Source: Maea johnstoni (taxonomy: Eukaryota; Annelida; Polychaeta; Spionida; Magelonidae). Taken from it: 64,000 nucleotides of DNA. Positions 47,380 through 59,349 of this stretch are shown piece by piece. Below the pieces are notes generated by a model. That model had not been told where the DNA came from. It saw only the letters and a list, made by a program, of their open reading frames with translations, and made no database searches. The stretch covers positions 59,284,917 to 59,348,916 of the forward strand of contig OZ012686.1 in assembly GCA_963942565.1 (NCBI GenBank). The letters are read 5' to 3'. How positions within the stretch are numbered: position 1 is the stretch's first letter; every line of letters begins with the position of its first letter. The translations under genes were made by a program, and so were the position numbers.

Positions 47380-50300
47380 ATGGAAATGGTCTCACAGGTT
47401 ATGCAAATATTATTTCAAGCCAGGGAGGAGGATGCAGTATATGGATCAGCCACCCTATGTATCTCTCATTAACTCTGCAGGCAGCAGGTAGAGAGCCAGG
47501 CTTGCTGCTGGTAATATAGATCTATATGCTCCAGTACAGTCATTGCATAGAAACAATAACACATTTAACAAAGGTTATGCGGTGATTTTGTATAGTTGGA
47601 ACCATAATGGGTGGGCCAACTGAAATAAGCTGGAAGCAAACAACCAAGAACCGTAAAAACTCCCCCTCCCCCAAAAGGAAATTTGTAGACTGGGGAAATA
47701 ATTCTTAGGAAAATAGACCCCAACCATCCCCCACCCCTTTGCAGATAAAATTACTTGATAAATATTCCCCCTCCACATAAAATTGACTTAGAAATATCCC
47801 TAGGAATATGAAATATCTATGGTTGACCCGCATACTTCTCAAGCTAATTAACACTGCTGGTATGAAGTGATTTCTATCCCTAAGCAGACAAGCTCTATGT
47901 AACTATGTTATGTTTTACACTCATAAACCACACTTGAGTGCATTATGAACATGCACTGTGCATTACTTGAGGACAAATACCAGTGGTAAAGTTTACTAAC
48001 AATACATCAGTTACTTGGTGCTCACTGGAGCAGCATGAGTATGACGTCCAGGTCTCCAGTGCGAATAAGGAATACATGCCCCACTGTGCCTGGCCTCAGA
48101 TAAGTTCTCCTCACCCCGCCACAGGAAGTCAGCCTGACAGGGGTTGTCATCGGCTCGGGCGGATGTAGGATTTCTGGAGAGACAATTGGCTGGCAGACAA
48201 GCCTCTCGCGAGCTGCTGCCTCTCACCTGGTGAGATACCTGAGTGGGGGGGGGGTGGGATGAGTTTGTAAGGAAATCCCTTCTGGTATCAAACCTTGAAC
48301 AATAACTAAAGGAAATGACTGACCCAGTCTGCTTCCACATCACTGGCATAAATGCAAAATCTTAACCTCAAACCCTAGGACACAAATATACTATTCAAGG
48401 AAATCCCTTGTATGTACTTGACAAATTAAGGAAAGATAGGAAGCAGGCATGCTAAGCTTAGGCATCCTTGGCTAATTGACAAACAAAGTATTGACTTTTC
48501 TTTTCAATTCAATGCTTTACTATATCTTAGATAGAGGTTGTCCATTTATACAATGTACGAATATGACTTGAAACTGTCTGGAGTTTGGCATCCCTGGATC
48601 AAACACAGCTTCCAAGAAAACCCCTTGTATGTATATGACAAGTAAAGAAAGGGTAGGAAGTTGACATGGTCAGCTTGGGTAGTAGCTTTGACTAAATGCC
48701 AAGTATTGTAATACTGCTATAGAGTGCTGTTAAACCCAGTATGTTATATTCTAAATTGCTATTTTGTAGTCGGCCAAGAGCCCTGGTAGCTCGTGTTTAC
48801 AATGTAAAATTATTAACGACTTGAAATAAAGATTATCTTTATATATATATATATATATATAAATATAGGCTAGTACTGAATTTCCAATTCATTTTAATAG
48901 TATACTTTATTATTTTAGACATAGGTGGTCCATATATATACATGAGTACAGATAAGCTGTATTATCATACATAAGGAAGTCCCACAGTGGCATCCCGAAA
49001 CACAAACAGGGTGACTGGGCTGCCTGCATTGTTTAGACTGTCAACTGACACTGATCCCTTGACATACTACAATGTAACAATGACACCTTGACTCACACCC
49101 CTTTTTATTCCTTAGCTTGCATAAAACAGGTAGTTAACAAACTGACAATGTCTTTGTGTCAATTATTTCTACTAAAGTGCCACACTTACAGTATGATGTT
49201 GAAATCTAAGACACATTTGAAGTGCAGCATACAACAAATACAATTAGATTCATCCCCAAAATTTACCACCATGCTTTATTTAAAACTATCTGCATCTATC
49301 TGTATGGCCTTTTTTATGATTGGGTTAATTCAAAAACCATTCTAACTATTTACAATCAGATAAGTTAATATTTAAAGTTTTCAAAAATAGTCATTTTGCC
49401 TGGAAAAGAAAAGTACATATCTCGATTGCACTACTATGTAACATGTATCTAGCTATACTGCAGCAAGAGGTTAAGATGTTTGGGTTTGGAGTTGGTGTCG
49501 GGGAAGCCCTATGATTTCAGTAAACAACAGAGGTCCTACATAGAAGGAAATAGTGAGACACATTCAGTGGACTACATACAGAGGCAACATGACATGGCAG
49601 ACACAGCTTAACCCATTGATGCCTGCAGCCAGCTAAAAGCATATATGGTAATATCTATTGCTAGGGAAGGGAGGTTGTGTGAACATTTTGGTGGATACAA
49701 GACTATAAACTGAACACCTAAAGTTACCTTGACCTTTACCTTCCATGGCTCAATGTTAGTACAGGTTTGACACCTACCCTGGGCTTGGAAATACTATCAA
49801 AATGAACTGTTGGCCAGGTACTTTTCTACTTTACCTGTCTGACATGAAATGTTAGATATTCCTACCATTCTTATCAAAAATAAAACATACCCTAGTCCTA
49901 CATGTATCTGAATCTGACATTTAGATTACTGTGATAATAACAAAAATAAACAAGTTAGTGCACATTCCAAACAAGTATATTTATATTCAGGGGGGGGGGG
50001 GGGGGGGGAGTACAGTTGAGACTTTTTCCAGGCAGGCAATGGGTGGTTGACCATATATGTAATAGTTCATACTGAGGATTGAATTGCCAAACAAAACGTC
50101 ATGTTGGTAAAGCAAAGTAAACTTTTCATGATGAATTGAGTATAAAAATGGGCTTAGGCTACAAAGGTCTACTCTATAAACCATATGACAAGCCTATTGA
50201 TGTAGTGTAATAGTACAAAAAGTTAGAGCAGTTGCTCTGAACAATTGAAGCAGTTACTACTTGTCCAGGCTCAGATGCCAGGGCAGGCTTAGTATCCTAG

Positions 50301-52410
50301 TGATAAAGGGTTAGCAGTAGAACTGAGGAATGTCATTAATAGAAATCTATACCAACTACATCAAAGGAATCAATTATACACACAAGACTTAAATCATAAG
50401 GTCATATCCAGGTTAATTATAATCTTCCATTCTAGAAGGCAATACAGATTACTGGAAATCCATACCAACCACTAAGCAATCAATTATACAAACATGGTGT
50501 TAGCTTGATAACAATGCTAGAAATAACACTGCTTTGTACAACGCTCTACCATTACCATAGCTGTATATCGAATGTTAGGCTTGTAAAAACAATTGATTAG
50601 TTTTCAGATTCATTAATACACTATGCCTAAAGAAAAAAATGTTTGATAAAAATAAAATATGGATTAAATATCTGTGCCAATGCCCATTAAAAATTCAGTG
50701 TGGCCCCATCTTCCATATTTTAGCTAGGGGCAAATTTAGCCTCAGTCACTACTTAAGTTGCAGTTAACCCTTCATGACTATAAGTAGCTTCAGCCTTTAG
50801 TCACTCATAGGCTCAGTGATCATGGGAGTATGTTGATTCTCATAAATGACCACAGATTTGACCAAACTGACCAATGATTGAGTCTCTCTGTATTTCACAT
50901 AGTACTTGATTTTTTCCAAGACTACCATGAATGATTTCAAGTAAATTCCAAATGAAATAAGAGAGTCCAAGGTGTGATTTAATGTTTAAGAAGTGGACAA
51001 ACTGTTACTGCAAACCTGTGAAGTGGGAGGTAGCAAATACTTTCTAGTCTATGCATGTTATCCGCAAATGAAAGTGCTTACTTAGTGCATAAGAAAATTC
51101 AGCGCAGCAATAAAAACTCTCATCTCCATAGCCCACTAAGTTGTCAGATAAAGCTTACATCAGGAGGCTGAATTAGAGTTAACGAGTCCTGACAGCTCTG
51201 TCAAGTATCATCAGTCATGACAGTGCTACTGAATACCTGCCTCATTTACTTCCCTCAATAATCTCTTTCAAACATGATTTATCAATAAAACTGGTTTTGC
51301 TCATTTTATTGCCATTGACGTCATTGCAATGTACTCTAAAAAAAACTACCAATCTAATCACTTCGCTGCATAATTTCTCCTCGTTCAAAATCTCTAGAAT
51401 AGGCTAAGATAACTTTTCTCATAAATGTAATTGAAATGTGAAATGATAGAATGGATTTCCTCTGAGCACATATAAATGGGCCATGATGTGATTGCTCAAT
51501 CGCCAATAAAAGGAGTTAGAACTGCGTCATGATGCTCACTAGTTACATTATGACCTGTTTTCCTGAACGTGCATGTTCATGAAAGCTCCATAAGGCTACC
51601 CTTTCAATCACTAGCATGTCACATTTCACCAACACACATCCATGGCACAAACATTTGTAAGGAAAAGCTCCCTGGCTCAAACAACCTTTGAAACTTAAGT
51701 ACAAAAGTAAAAAAGCTGCCTTGTTAGTATTATACGTGTTAGAAGGTTGATCTAGAAGATATGCTCAAGGGCTACATGCTTTTTGTGCACAAATAAAGAT
51801 GTACTTCTATATACCTAACTACTTTGCACAGAAAGTTGGATCTCTACCACTGCTTATGTAATAGATATTATTGATTGAAGTTGCTATCCTTGAGTTAATT
51901 CATGAGTAATCAACATGCTGGAACATGCAACTAGTCACTTATTTATTCTAAGGCTAAACACATATAATATAAGGTCATAGACTCATGGTGTACTATGCAA
52001 CCAGTGATTTCATCCATTTAAAACTCAATATGTACAATGAGTATGTCAAATAGTACTTAAAAATATGGATATGCTCACCAAGATATGTGACCACTCGTTT
52101 GGTCAATTACATACACAATATTAAGAAATGGATACACTCTCAAAAATGGCATGCACAACCAGTTCTATTTCAAGTGAATATAATGCTGATCCAATGCCTG
52201 TGGTAAATATTAAGTTTTAAAGGTAAGGATACAATCAGCAGGATAGTATATGCAACTAGTCATTTAATCAATTCTATGATCTTCAATACAGTGCCTATGT
52301 TAGAGATTGAATACACAACAAGATGGCACTCACAACCAGTCATATAGTCAATTCCATGCTCAATACTACACAGATATATTCACTCTCTAAGATGTCATAC
52401 ACTGAACCAG
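47380..52410. other. Probable long intron
   Basis: About 5 kb of AT-rich sequence with a short (TA)n at 48840-48861 and a poly-G run at about 49990-50008. The open frame at 48011-48349 (minus) is GC-richer but has no recognisable motif or clean splice sites. Confidence 0.4.
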
Positions 52411-52421
52411 TCAGTACTTAC

Positions 52422-52600
52422 CAAGATGATGTTTGCGACTGATCAGGTACAATTCCATTCTAAGTGCAGTTCCTATGATGTTATTATTGAGTTTGTGCAG
52501 AGCTGATGGAGAGAGGAGTAAGCAGCCTGAGCTTATATTGTTTACAGTCCTAGGCGGCGAGGGCCGCAGTGGTGGAGGAGGCGGTTGTGTTACCACGGTG
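52422..52600 (-). CDS. Probable 5' exon with start codon
   Basis: A GC-rich, CpG-containing block ending in a near-consensus donor (CTTG then gtaagt). The first ATG in this frame after an upstream in-frame TGA is at 52458, with A at -3 and G at +4. It gives MELYLISRKHHL plus one base (phase 1) before the donor. The upstream part of the entry would be 5' UTR and its 5' limit is not defined. Further CpG- and GCTGCTG-rich sequence to about 52760 looks like promoter. Position and strand suit the first exon of the gene carrying exons 35455-35598 and 30009-31877, but the phase does not join directly, so at least one intervening exon would be needed. It could instead be a separate gene. Confidence 0.4.
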
Positions 52601-52930
52601 CATGTCAGCGTGTGGGTGCTGCTGATATGACGGTCACCAGCTGGATGTCACTGCGCTGCACACCATAAAACAGAGCACCAGCGGCAGCGAGCAGCATAAA
52701 ACATAGCACCGCCAGGAGCAGCAGCAGCGGCAGTAGGGAGGAGGACGACACCGAGACAATCATCAAGTGAACCGCCACAGGAGAATGAACTAAAACTACT
52801 CCATATATATATACTCTACTCTGACTCTGGCTCTAGCTCAGCTGGCTACTTATAACATACAGGGAGTGCTTATACTACCCCAGATATATACAGAGAAACC
52901 TTCCTAACTCAACATAGAATTACACTGAAT

Positions 52931-53130
52931 GCACCTTTTTAATTTGTCCTGAAAGTATACATTAAAAACCTTCTGATGTTCAAATCAGAACATCTCTGAG
53001 CATTTAACATCTATAGATCATTTCATTCCCTAGCAGCGCCTTTTATCATTTTGTCCTGAAAGTATACATTAAAACCTTCTCAACAGAACATCTCTGAGCA
53101 TTGAACATCCATGGACCATTTCATTCCCTT
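52931..53130. repeat. Tandem duplication, about 105-bp unit
   Basis: Copies from about 52931 and 53036 share TTGTCCTGAAAGTATACATT, CAGAACATCTCTGAGCATT and CATTTCATTCCCT. The second copy lacks a short block (GATGTTCAAAT). Confidence 0.85.
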
Positions 53131-53153
53131 ATAAGCAGCATGTTCTCTAATTA

Positions 53154-53362
53154 CTGTAGAACACACAATGTTAGCGTCTGTTTATAAATGTATAGCATAC
53201 ATAGCGTGTGGTTCGCCTTCGCTATATATAAAAACGCTATACTTTTTTCTTACTGTACTGGCGCTGTCAGCGGCGGCTACCGTCGCTAACATAAAGATAC
53301 GCTATGATGCAAAAACTCCCCAGTTCGCTATATTTGGGACACGCGTCATATGTGTTTTACAG
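53154..53362. mobile_element. Mariner-like MITE flanked by TA
   Basis: A 209-bp element with ends CTGTAGAACACACA and TGTGTTTTACAG, flanked by TA on both sides (53152-53153 and 53363-53364). Internal GTTAGCG and CGCTAAC motifs are also inverted. TA target duplication fits Tc1/mariner-type transposition. The open frame through it is incidental. Confidence 0.7.
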
Positions 53363-53564
53363 TAATCCTTATATAATAAACATTGAAACATCTTCACATT
53401 AAATTGTGTCAATAATTAAATATTTTCAGTAATATTCCAATCCTTTTTAGCATCTTTCAATGTCTCTTCTATTTAACTAATAGCCAAGTAGAGCTAGGGC
53501 TGAGTGACATTTCATTGGTCCTACAGGCTGCTGTTCAGTCACTTGAGTAATAACTTTCGATTAT

Positions 53565-53760
53565 TGTCACTTTTTCGGCCATATTACAGCTGAGTCATCG
53601 TTTTAAGTTTTAGAGGAAACTTAGTACCCAGTGAAAATCACCATCTGACCCCAAGTCCCTGGCAACCTTCTCACATGCCCAGCTGCAATTCGAACCTGAG
53701 TACTACCGCTATCATCTAACCCTATTTCAAGGGGCTGAGGCTGCTGAAGATAAATCACAT
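53565..53760 (-). mobile_element. tRNA-derived SINE, diverged copy
   Basis: Read on the - strand it has a B box (GGTTCGAATT, complement of 53687-53697). The SINE body follows, with GTGAGAAGGTTGCCAGGGAC, GGGGTCAGATGGTGATTTTC and ACTGGGTACT. The A box is degenerate. Same family as 43563-43900. Confidence 0.55.
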
Positions 53761-53769
53761 AGCAGACTT

Positions 53770-55118
53770 AAGAAAAAGAATAAGTTAAGCAGCAATATGA
53801 GTCAATATCAATAAGGACAAACTTGTGCAAATGAAAATACTCATAGCTTCGCCCTATTACTAGTTTGTTGATACAGTTACAGTACTTATTCAAATGGAGG
53901 GAAAGACATACTTATCTAACTTCTTCAAAAAGGCAAATTCAGTAGCTCAAACAACTGTTTAAGGTCCTACCGGCTACCGATATCACAGATGCACACAAAA
54001 GCTAGGTATAATTCTATGTCAGTGGAACATGTATTCACTAGTTCAATAACACATCAATGAGAGCATACAATGGGGCTGATATAGCAGGTCACTGTGAGGG
54101 GAGGATGTTGAATGCTAATGCAATTGAAGTTCCTGAATGGCCCATTGCAGGCAGGCTTCTCATTTCTCAGGGAAAGATACTTAACCCCTTCATTACGGCT
54201 GTCAGAGCACTCCAAATACAGAAGGACTATTCTGGTGAGATCTATCTAGCGAATGTAGTTTCTTCGCCATGATTTTCTGAAATGCCTGTCTAAAATAGTA
54301 CTGACAAGTGACAATCAGTTAGTTTTATTCAACCAGACTTAGCTACCTAACTTAGTCAAATCCTATCGTAATCGCATTTAATTTTAAACTTATTATGTCA
54401 AAAATGGGAAATGTCCAGGCTATAACCAAACAGATTAACAAACAAAAGTATTTTACATTCTGCGAACTTAGATAGGTTTTAGGGCAGGTCGTCATTTATA
54501 AATAGAAAACCTTGCTTACCCCCAACAAACAGGGACCCAGTTAAAACATACTTATTTGTTACCTGAAATCTGTCAGTTATGAGAATGTAAGATTTTGTGT
54601 GAGTTAGACAAAAAATATTTGAAATGCTTTGGAAGTCCCTTCTTTTAGTGTGATTGAGGCCCCTGTATTATAAACAGAAAAGCAACAGTGGAAACCTAGT
54701 TGTGTTCTATATCAACTTTTACCCAAGTCAACTCATACCTACCAACCAAAGTTGTACTCTTGGAAGCTGATCAAACAAGTGCACGTATCTTTAAAGTAGC
54801 TATCACATAACAAGGCACACCGCAACAGAGTACCTTGAGACAGACATTTTTTCCCAGAAAATGGAAATCAGGAAAGCAGATTTAGATAAACAATTATCCG
54901 ACATATGCGAGTGCTTTCTAAATCATCTGGGAAGTTAAAACTTAGGTAGATCATTTCAGTGCTTGTGCGCTCGCCTTCAGTTTTTTTTCTCCAGCAAAGA
55001 CTGCCATCAAGTTTCTCTTCTAGTGCACAGTTCCGTATGTTCAACATTACAACATAATCCATGATGATAGACTGGTGTTAGTCGATCAAGGACGAGTTCA
55101 ATTGGTGTCCCCTGCTGC
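53770..55118. other. No gene supported
   Basis: AT-rich sequence. The open frames at 54057-54272 (plus) and 54868-55062 (minus) lack recognisable motifs and exon signals. Confidence 0.4.
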
Positions 55119-55126
55119 CATTGGCC

Positions 55127-55553
55127 CAGAGCTGCACTCACCACTCACGAACTCGAGTGGCTCGAGCCCTGGAGCAAACTCGCCGAGCTCGAGCTGAAAT
55201 GTTCTAATCGTGAGCTCGTCGATGTTGGGAACACAAACGTAACACAGGGCACATAACACACATTATCAACATACATAACTGCTTATCGCTATCATGTCTT
55301 CTTTACAATCTCCAATGTATACATTCAAGCGGTGTTGCGTGTTAAACTGACCTTTGTACCTCGTCAGCACGTTTTGAAATTAAATAAACATGGCAATGTT
55401 AATAAATGTCCGCCAAGAAATATTTATTTCTTAATAGCTGGGCTGGAAAATAAATATCTTTTTGGAAAATCAGAACATCCGTGAGCTCATGAGCTCACGA
55501 GTCAAACGGGTGGTGAGCTCATGAGTTGATCCCCCTCCGTGAGTGCAGCTCTA
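55127..55553. mobile_element. Non-autonomous hAT element (8-bp TSD)
   Basis: A 427-bp element with ends CAGAGCTGCACTCAC and GTGAGTGCAGCTCTA. It is flanked by a perfect 8-bp duplication CATTGGCC at 55119-55126 and 55554-55561. CAGAG-type termini and the 8-bp duplication are diagnostic of hAT. Subterminal regions carry many CTCGAG and GAGCTC-like palindromes, which could be transposase binding sites in the autonomous relative. It has no coding capacity. Confidence 0.88.
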
Positions 55554-55564
55554 CATTGGCCTCA

Positions 55565-58260
55565 ACCTTGCCCAATGCCCATTGCTTTACACAGACACCA
55601 TCATAAGCATCTGTTAGTAGGGAAGTGGATTTTTTTAAGTTTGGAAGTGGGTTTTGGTTTGGGGAAGTGGATTTTTAATTTCAATTATTGTACCAGGTAA
55701 GTGCATCCTGAAGGTTTGCTTAATTATAAATATCTCCAGATTTTGGTTTTAAACCACAAATATTTTCTATCAAAAATATATTTAAAACAGAAAGTGTTCC
55801 AGCTCTATCTCAGTCAGACAATAATAATACTGTGAAATCCCCATTCAGTTAACTATCTTTGAGCAATGAAATTTCCTCCACCAATACCACATAACTCATG
55901 ACATATTAAATGCACTGGTCAGTCAATTGAATCCCCTGGAGGGGGGGGGGGGGGGGCTGTAGCCCTAAATGCTGCTAGGGGACATCAATGATTAGTAGAA
56001 CGAGGCTGATAGGCCGGGGCAAAGGACGAGGATAGTGAATACCCCCACAATCCTGTACTTTGAAATATCCTTTTTAATACTTGATTGGTTGTCAAACAGT
56101 GGGCAAAGAAGTGAAATTAGATCTTGTCATTATGGTGAGACCGGAACTGAATATGGCTATATTATTATTATTTTTTAAATTTTAGGATGTACCTCACTAC
56201 CTGCATCTGAGCAAATCAACACAACATAAGTTTATTTTCAAATTCATTTTTCATATTTTTAATGCCCACATGGCGAGAAAAAATATGGTTCACAGAATTG
56301 CCCCAGGGCCAGGGTACGGATTACTAGATTAGTGACAAAAAAATGCCCTGGGGGTGGGGACTATGCGAAATAGGGTAGAAAGTGAGTACACTATCACCGC
56401 CCCATCCCGGCCCCTCCCCCTGGGGATTCAATTGACTGGTGCATAAGGCTACAACTTGTGATTCTGCTTCAAAAGAAGTATAGTTCAGATGGAAATGGCG
56501 GGATATGCTATCTTATAACATCAAACAATTTCAAATTGACTTGACATGTTTCTTCCATACATCTATAATTACAATTAAGACATCAGAGACGTTTTTCGCC
56601 ACGTCTGTTTCGAGGCACTGTAGCATGGGCTTGGGTGTGTAGGCGCGCTCTGCACATGGGTTGAGTTTTCATGTGCATCTCACCTGTGGCTGTGAATGAA
56701 ATGTCTTCAACCACCACCCATCTCCACTGCACTGAATAACTCACTACCCAAAACAAGCTACGGCAAACATACTCAAAACTCTACTTTTGGAAGGTACCTA
56801 TCAATTCTATCAGTACCATATTTCGAAAGTGTACATAAAATCCAAAAAGGTAACTTTGAACTCACCTTACAAGGGATATGGTCCTCAATTGGTATCACAA
56901 CAACCTGTTACAACCTCGTTCTCAAAGCAACCTTTGACCCCGCCTTTTTTCATAGAGATTAGATTCGTATCTACACTACGGAATATAATAAACAAACAGA
57001 CTGATCAAAATATTTCAACTTGTATTTGAATTGAAAACCAAATACTCAGTGAGACATGTAGTACAGAAACTGGAATTTATTCGAAGCAGTGGTGCATTTC
57101 CTATACACAACTGCCCGTATGTAGGTCAAATTATGAAACTGTACTAGCACATGTCCTCAGACGTGACTCCTGCCAGTGAAAACAACACAACCCGGCAGCA
57201 CTGTGTCTGACCTCTTACACAACTCTGGAGGTCGTTAAATAACTTTTAGGCAGAAGCACCACATACCATTTCACTCTGCTGGCAATCAGTTGGTCTCCGA
57301 GTATTGCAGTTGCAGAAACTTTGAGGAAGATCCAGTTGGTGAGGTAAGACATTCATCAATGAGTGAATGACATTGAAATTTGTGTGAAGTAGTTACTCAA
57401 CTTACTGGCTAATACACACACATACACAATTTCAATTGATCAAGTTCAAATTAGCACCTAAGTACTTTCATGTTAGTCTTTTGTACATAAATTTCAACTA
57501 GCACAGTGTCTTAAATAAAAACCCTCCAGTTAGTAATTTGTATTTCCTCATGTTACCGTTTGAGGCAAAATGAAGTTTCCTTGACATGGCTTCTATGTGT
57601 GAATTTGGAAAATAACTCAAGATCATGTTGTCATATCAAACACGCTTGCTAAATCAATGATACTTTAGGCGGTACCCTTTAGGCATCCCCTACCTTGACC
57701 TGCTCAACTCATTAAAGATCTAAACACCTCAGCCTTAGCTAATCCACCTACCTTGCCATTATGTTGTACATGATGTTAGGGTGAGGCAGAATTGCATTAT
57801 TGGTATTGTCTATTTTATCACAACTGAGGTCTAAAAGTCTTAATAATTCACTCACTCTAAACTTTTTGATTTTTTTTTCATTTCCTAAAATGAAAATGGT
57901 TAATTCTGCAACACTCAGGTGTGCTTTGGAAAGGTTGGACAGTATGACAGGATGGGTAAAATTGTCTCTTCAGTACCAGGATAGGGATGTCTGGGATGTT
58001 AGGTGTCTGGAATGCTTCTTATTCAGGACTACTACACATAGCATGACAGGATTTGCGCACACTGAACTAAAGGAAGTCAATAAATGCCACTTTCTGACTA
58101 CTAAAGGGCCCTAGAACTCCTACATCAAGTTGCTAACTATTGTATCATATAATTCCTTAAATAAATATCCCACTTTTGTGCAGCCATTTCCAAGAAAGAT
58201 GCTTTTATACTCAATGTTCTTCAGCGAGTGGAAATCTGTAAAGCTGTCACTCCTTGTGTT
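55565..58260. other. No gene supported
   Basis: AT-rich sequence with a poly-G run at about 55941-55957. Open frames at 56696-57029 and 57800-58114 (plus) have no recognisable domain or splice support. Confidence 0.4.
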
Positions 58261-58265
58261 GACAC

Positions 58266-58987
58266 TAGGACTGTCATTGACATCCAATTTTTTTCGATTC
58301 GATTATTGACAAAAAATATTTCGATTCCGATTTATTTCGATTCGATTTTTTACCTTAAACTATAGTTTGATGTTTTCACTAGGACATGGCCTAAAATAAA
58401 AAGATGTTTGTTCCTATTACCCTTCTGACCCTAATTTTTTGTCCCTACACTAATCTTTTTGTTGCCCATTTTTTAAAATAAAAAGTAAGGTATTTATATT
58501 TCATGCATACAAAAGAAAATGAATATGGAAAACATCAAATACTAGCATATTAGCATATAATACCAGTTCAGTGGTTTCAGATAGATCTAGGTACCCCACT
58601 ACTTCAGATGCTGCTATTTTGCTTTACATTTACATCTAGTGCAGCATGAAGGAGAGAAAAAATGGTATAATAAAATAAATTCCCTACCTACTAACTACAC
58701 CATTTTATTCTAGCATGTAATGGGAAACAAACATATTTTTTTTGTTTATGCCCAATAGATACAGATTAGATACAAATTAAAGCTACACTCACTAAGTCTA
58801 AAGTGAATGCTCCACCATGCACATAGATACTACGAGACACTATGTAATAAAATCCATATGGGAGCGGGATATAGGCCAGCAACTGGTAAACACTGCAAAC
58901 GTACTTAGTGCTCGGATTCGCCGCTAAAAAACGGCTCGATCAATCGCTGAAAATGCCGAGCGATTAATCGACATATTACGAGCCCTA
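58266..58987. mobile_element. Possible hAT-like element with nested MITE
   Basis: The left end TAGGACTGTCATTGACATCC and the reverse complement of the right end, TAGGGCTCGTAATATGTCG, resemble each other and the TAGGGCTGTCA-type ends of some hAT elements. Subterminal regions carry TCGATTCGATT and CGATTAATCG motifs. A MITE-like insert occupies 58388-58753. No matching 8-bp flank was found, so the call is tentative. Confidence 0.35.
58388..58753 (+). mobile_element. Relative of the PIF/Harbinger-like MITE
   Basis: The left end GGCCTAAAATAAAAAGATG, then TTTGTTCCTATTACCC, and the right end GTAATGGGAAACAAACAT through TTTATGCCC resemble the termini of the 23653 and 33813 copies. The interior is longer (366 bp in all) and different. 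Target duplication is not clear. Confidence 0.5.
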
Positions 58988-59029
58988 ACAACTCACTGCA
59001 CATGCGGTGAAATCAACTGCTGAGCGAAA

Positions 59030-59230
59030 GTAATTGCCGTCAATCACGCTAATTTAGAACCGCCCCATGCCTGCCTAAGCCAATGAGCAACGTAAATTGC
59101 TGTCAATCACGCTAATTAGAACAGGCCCATGCCTGCCTAAGCCAATCACGTCCTGCTATCGTGCGATCTCGCTGGGATCCCACGTGGGAAAGACGTCAGC
59201 AAGACAAAAAAGATGGCGGATGATTGACGA
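59030..59230 (+). promoter_or_regulatory. Candidate COQ8A promoter
   Basis: In order: two CCAAT boxes in a 63-bp duplication, an E-box CACGTG (59181-59186), a CRE/ATF-like GACGTCA (59192-59198) and AAGATGGCGG (59210-59219). The last is the TISU/YY1 motif often found at starts of nuclear genes for mitochondrial proteins. The ATG in it opens a four-codon upstream frame (MADD, then stop). It lies about 1.6 kb before the COQ8A start codon, whose exon opens with a splice acceptor, so a non-coding first exon here is expected. The donor was not identified. CpG-rich sequence continues to about 59345. Confidence 0.5.
59032..59147 (+). repeat. 63-bp duplication carrying CCAAT boxes
   Basis: Copies 59032-59085 and 59095-59147 share GTCAATCACGCTAATT, CCCATGCCTGCCTAAGCCAA and a CCAAT box each. 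They lie directly upstream of the other promoter motifs. Confidence 0.85.
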
Positions 59231-59349
59231 TGTGGGTTTATTTACATTTTTCGCCGAACTCGGCGAGCTGTAATGGCGGCTCGAGTGCTCGCCGCCGGCG
59301 AAGATACGAGCAATAGTTCGAGCCGCCGATTGATCGTACTAGCTCTATT

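Noticed and set aside
47261-47519. Conserved-looking peptide shared with the - strand frame at 21413-21610
   Set aside because: The similarity comes from two copies of the same 173-bp inverted-repeat element.
53168-53365. 65-codon open frame
   Set aside because: Almost entirely inside the TA-flanked mariner-like MITE.
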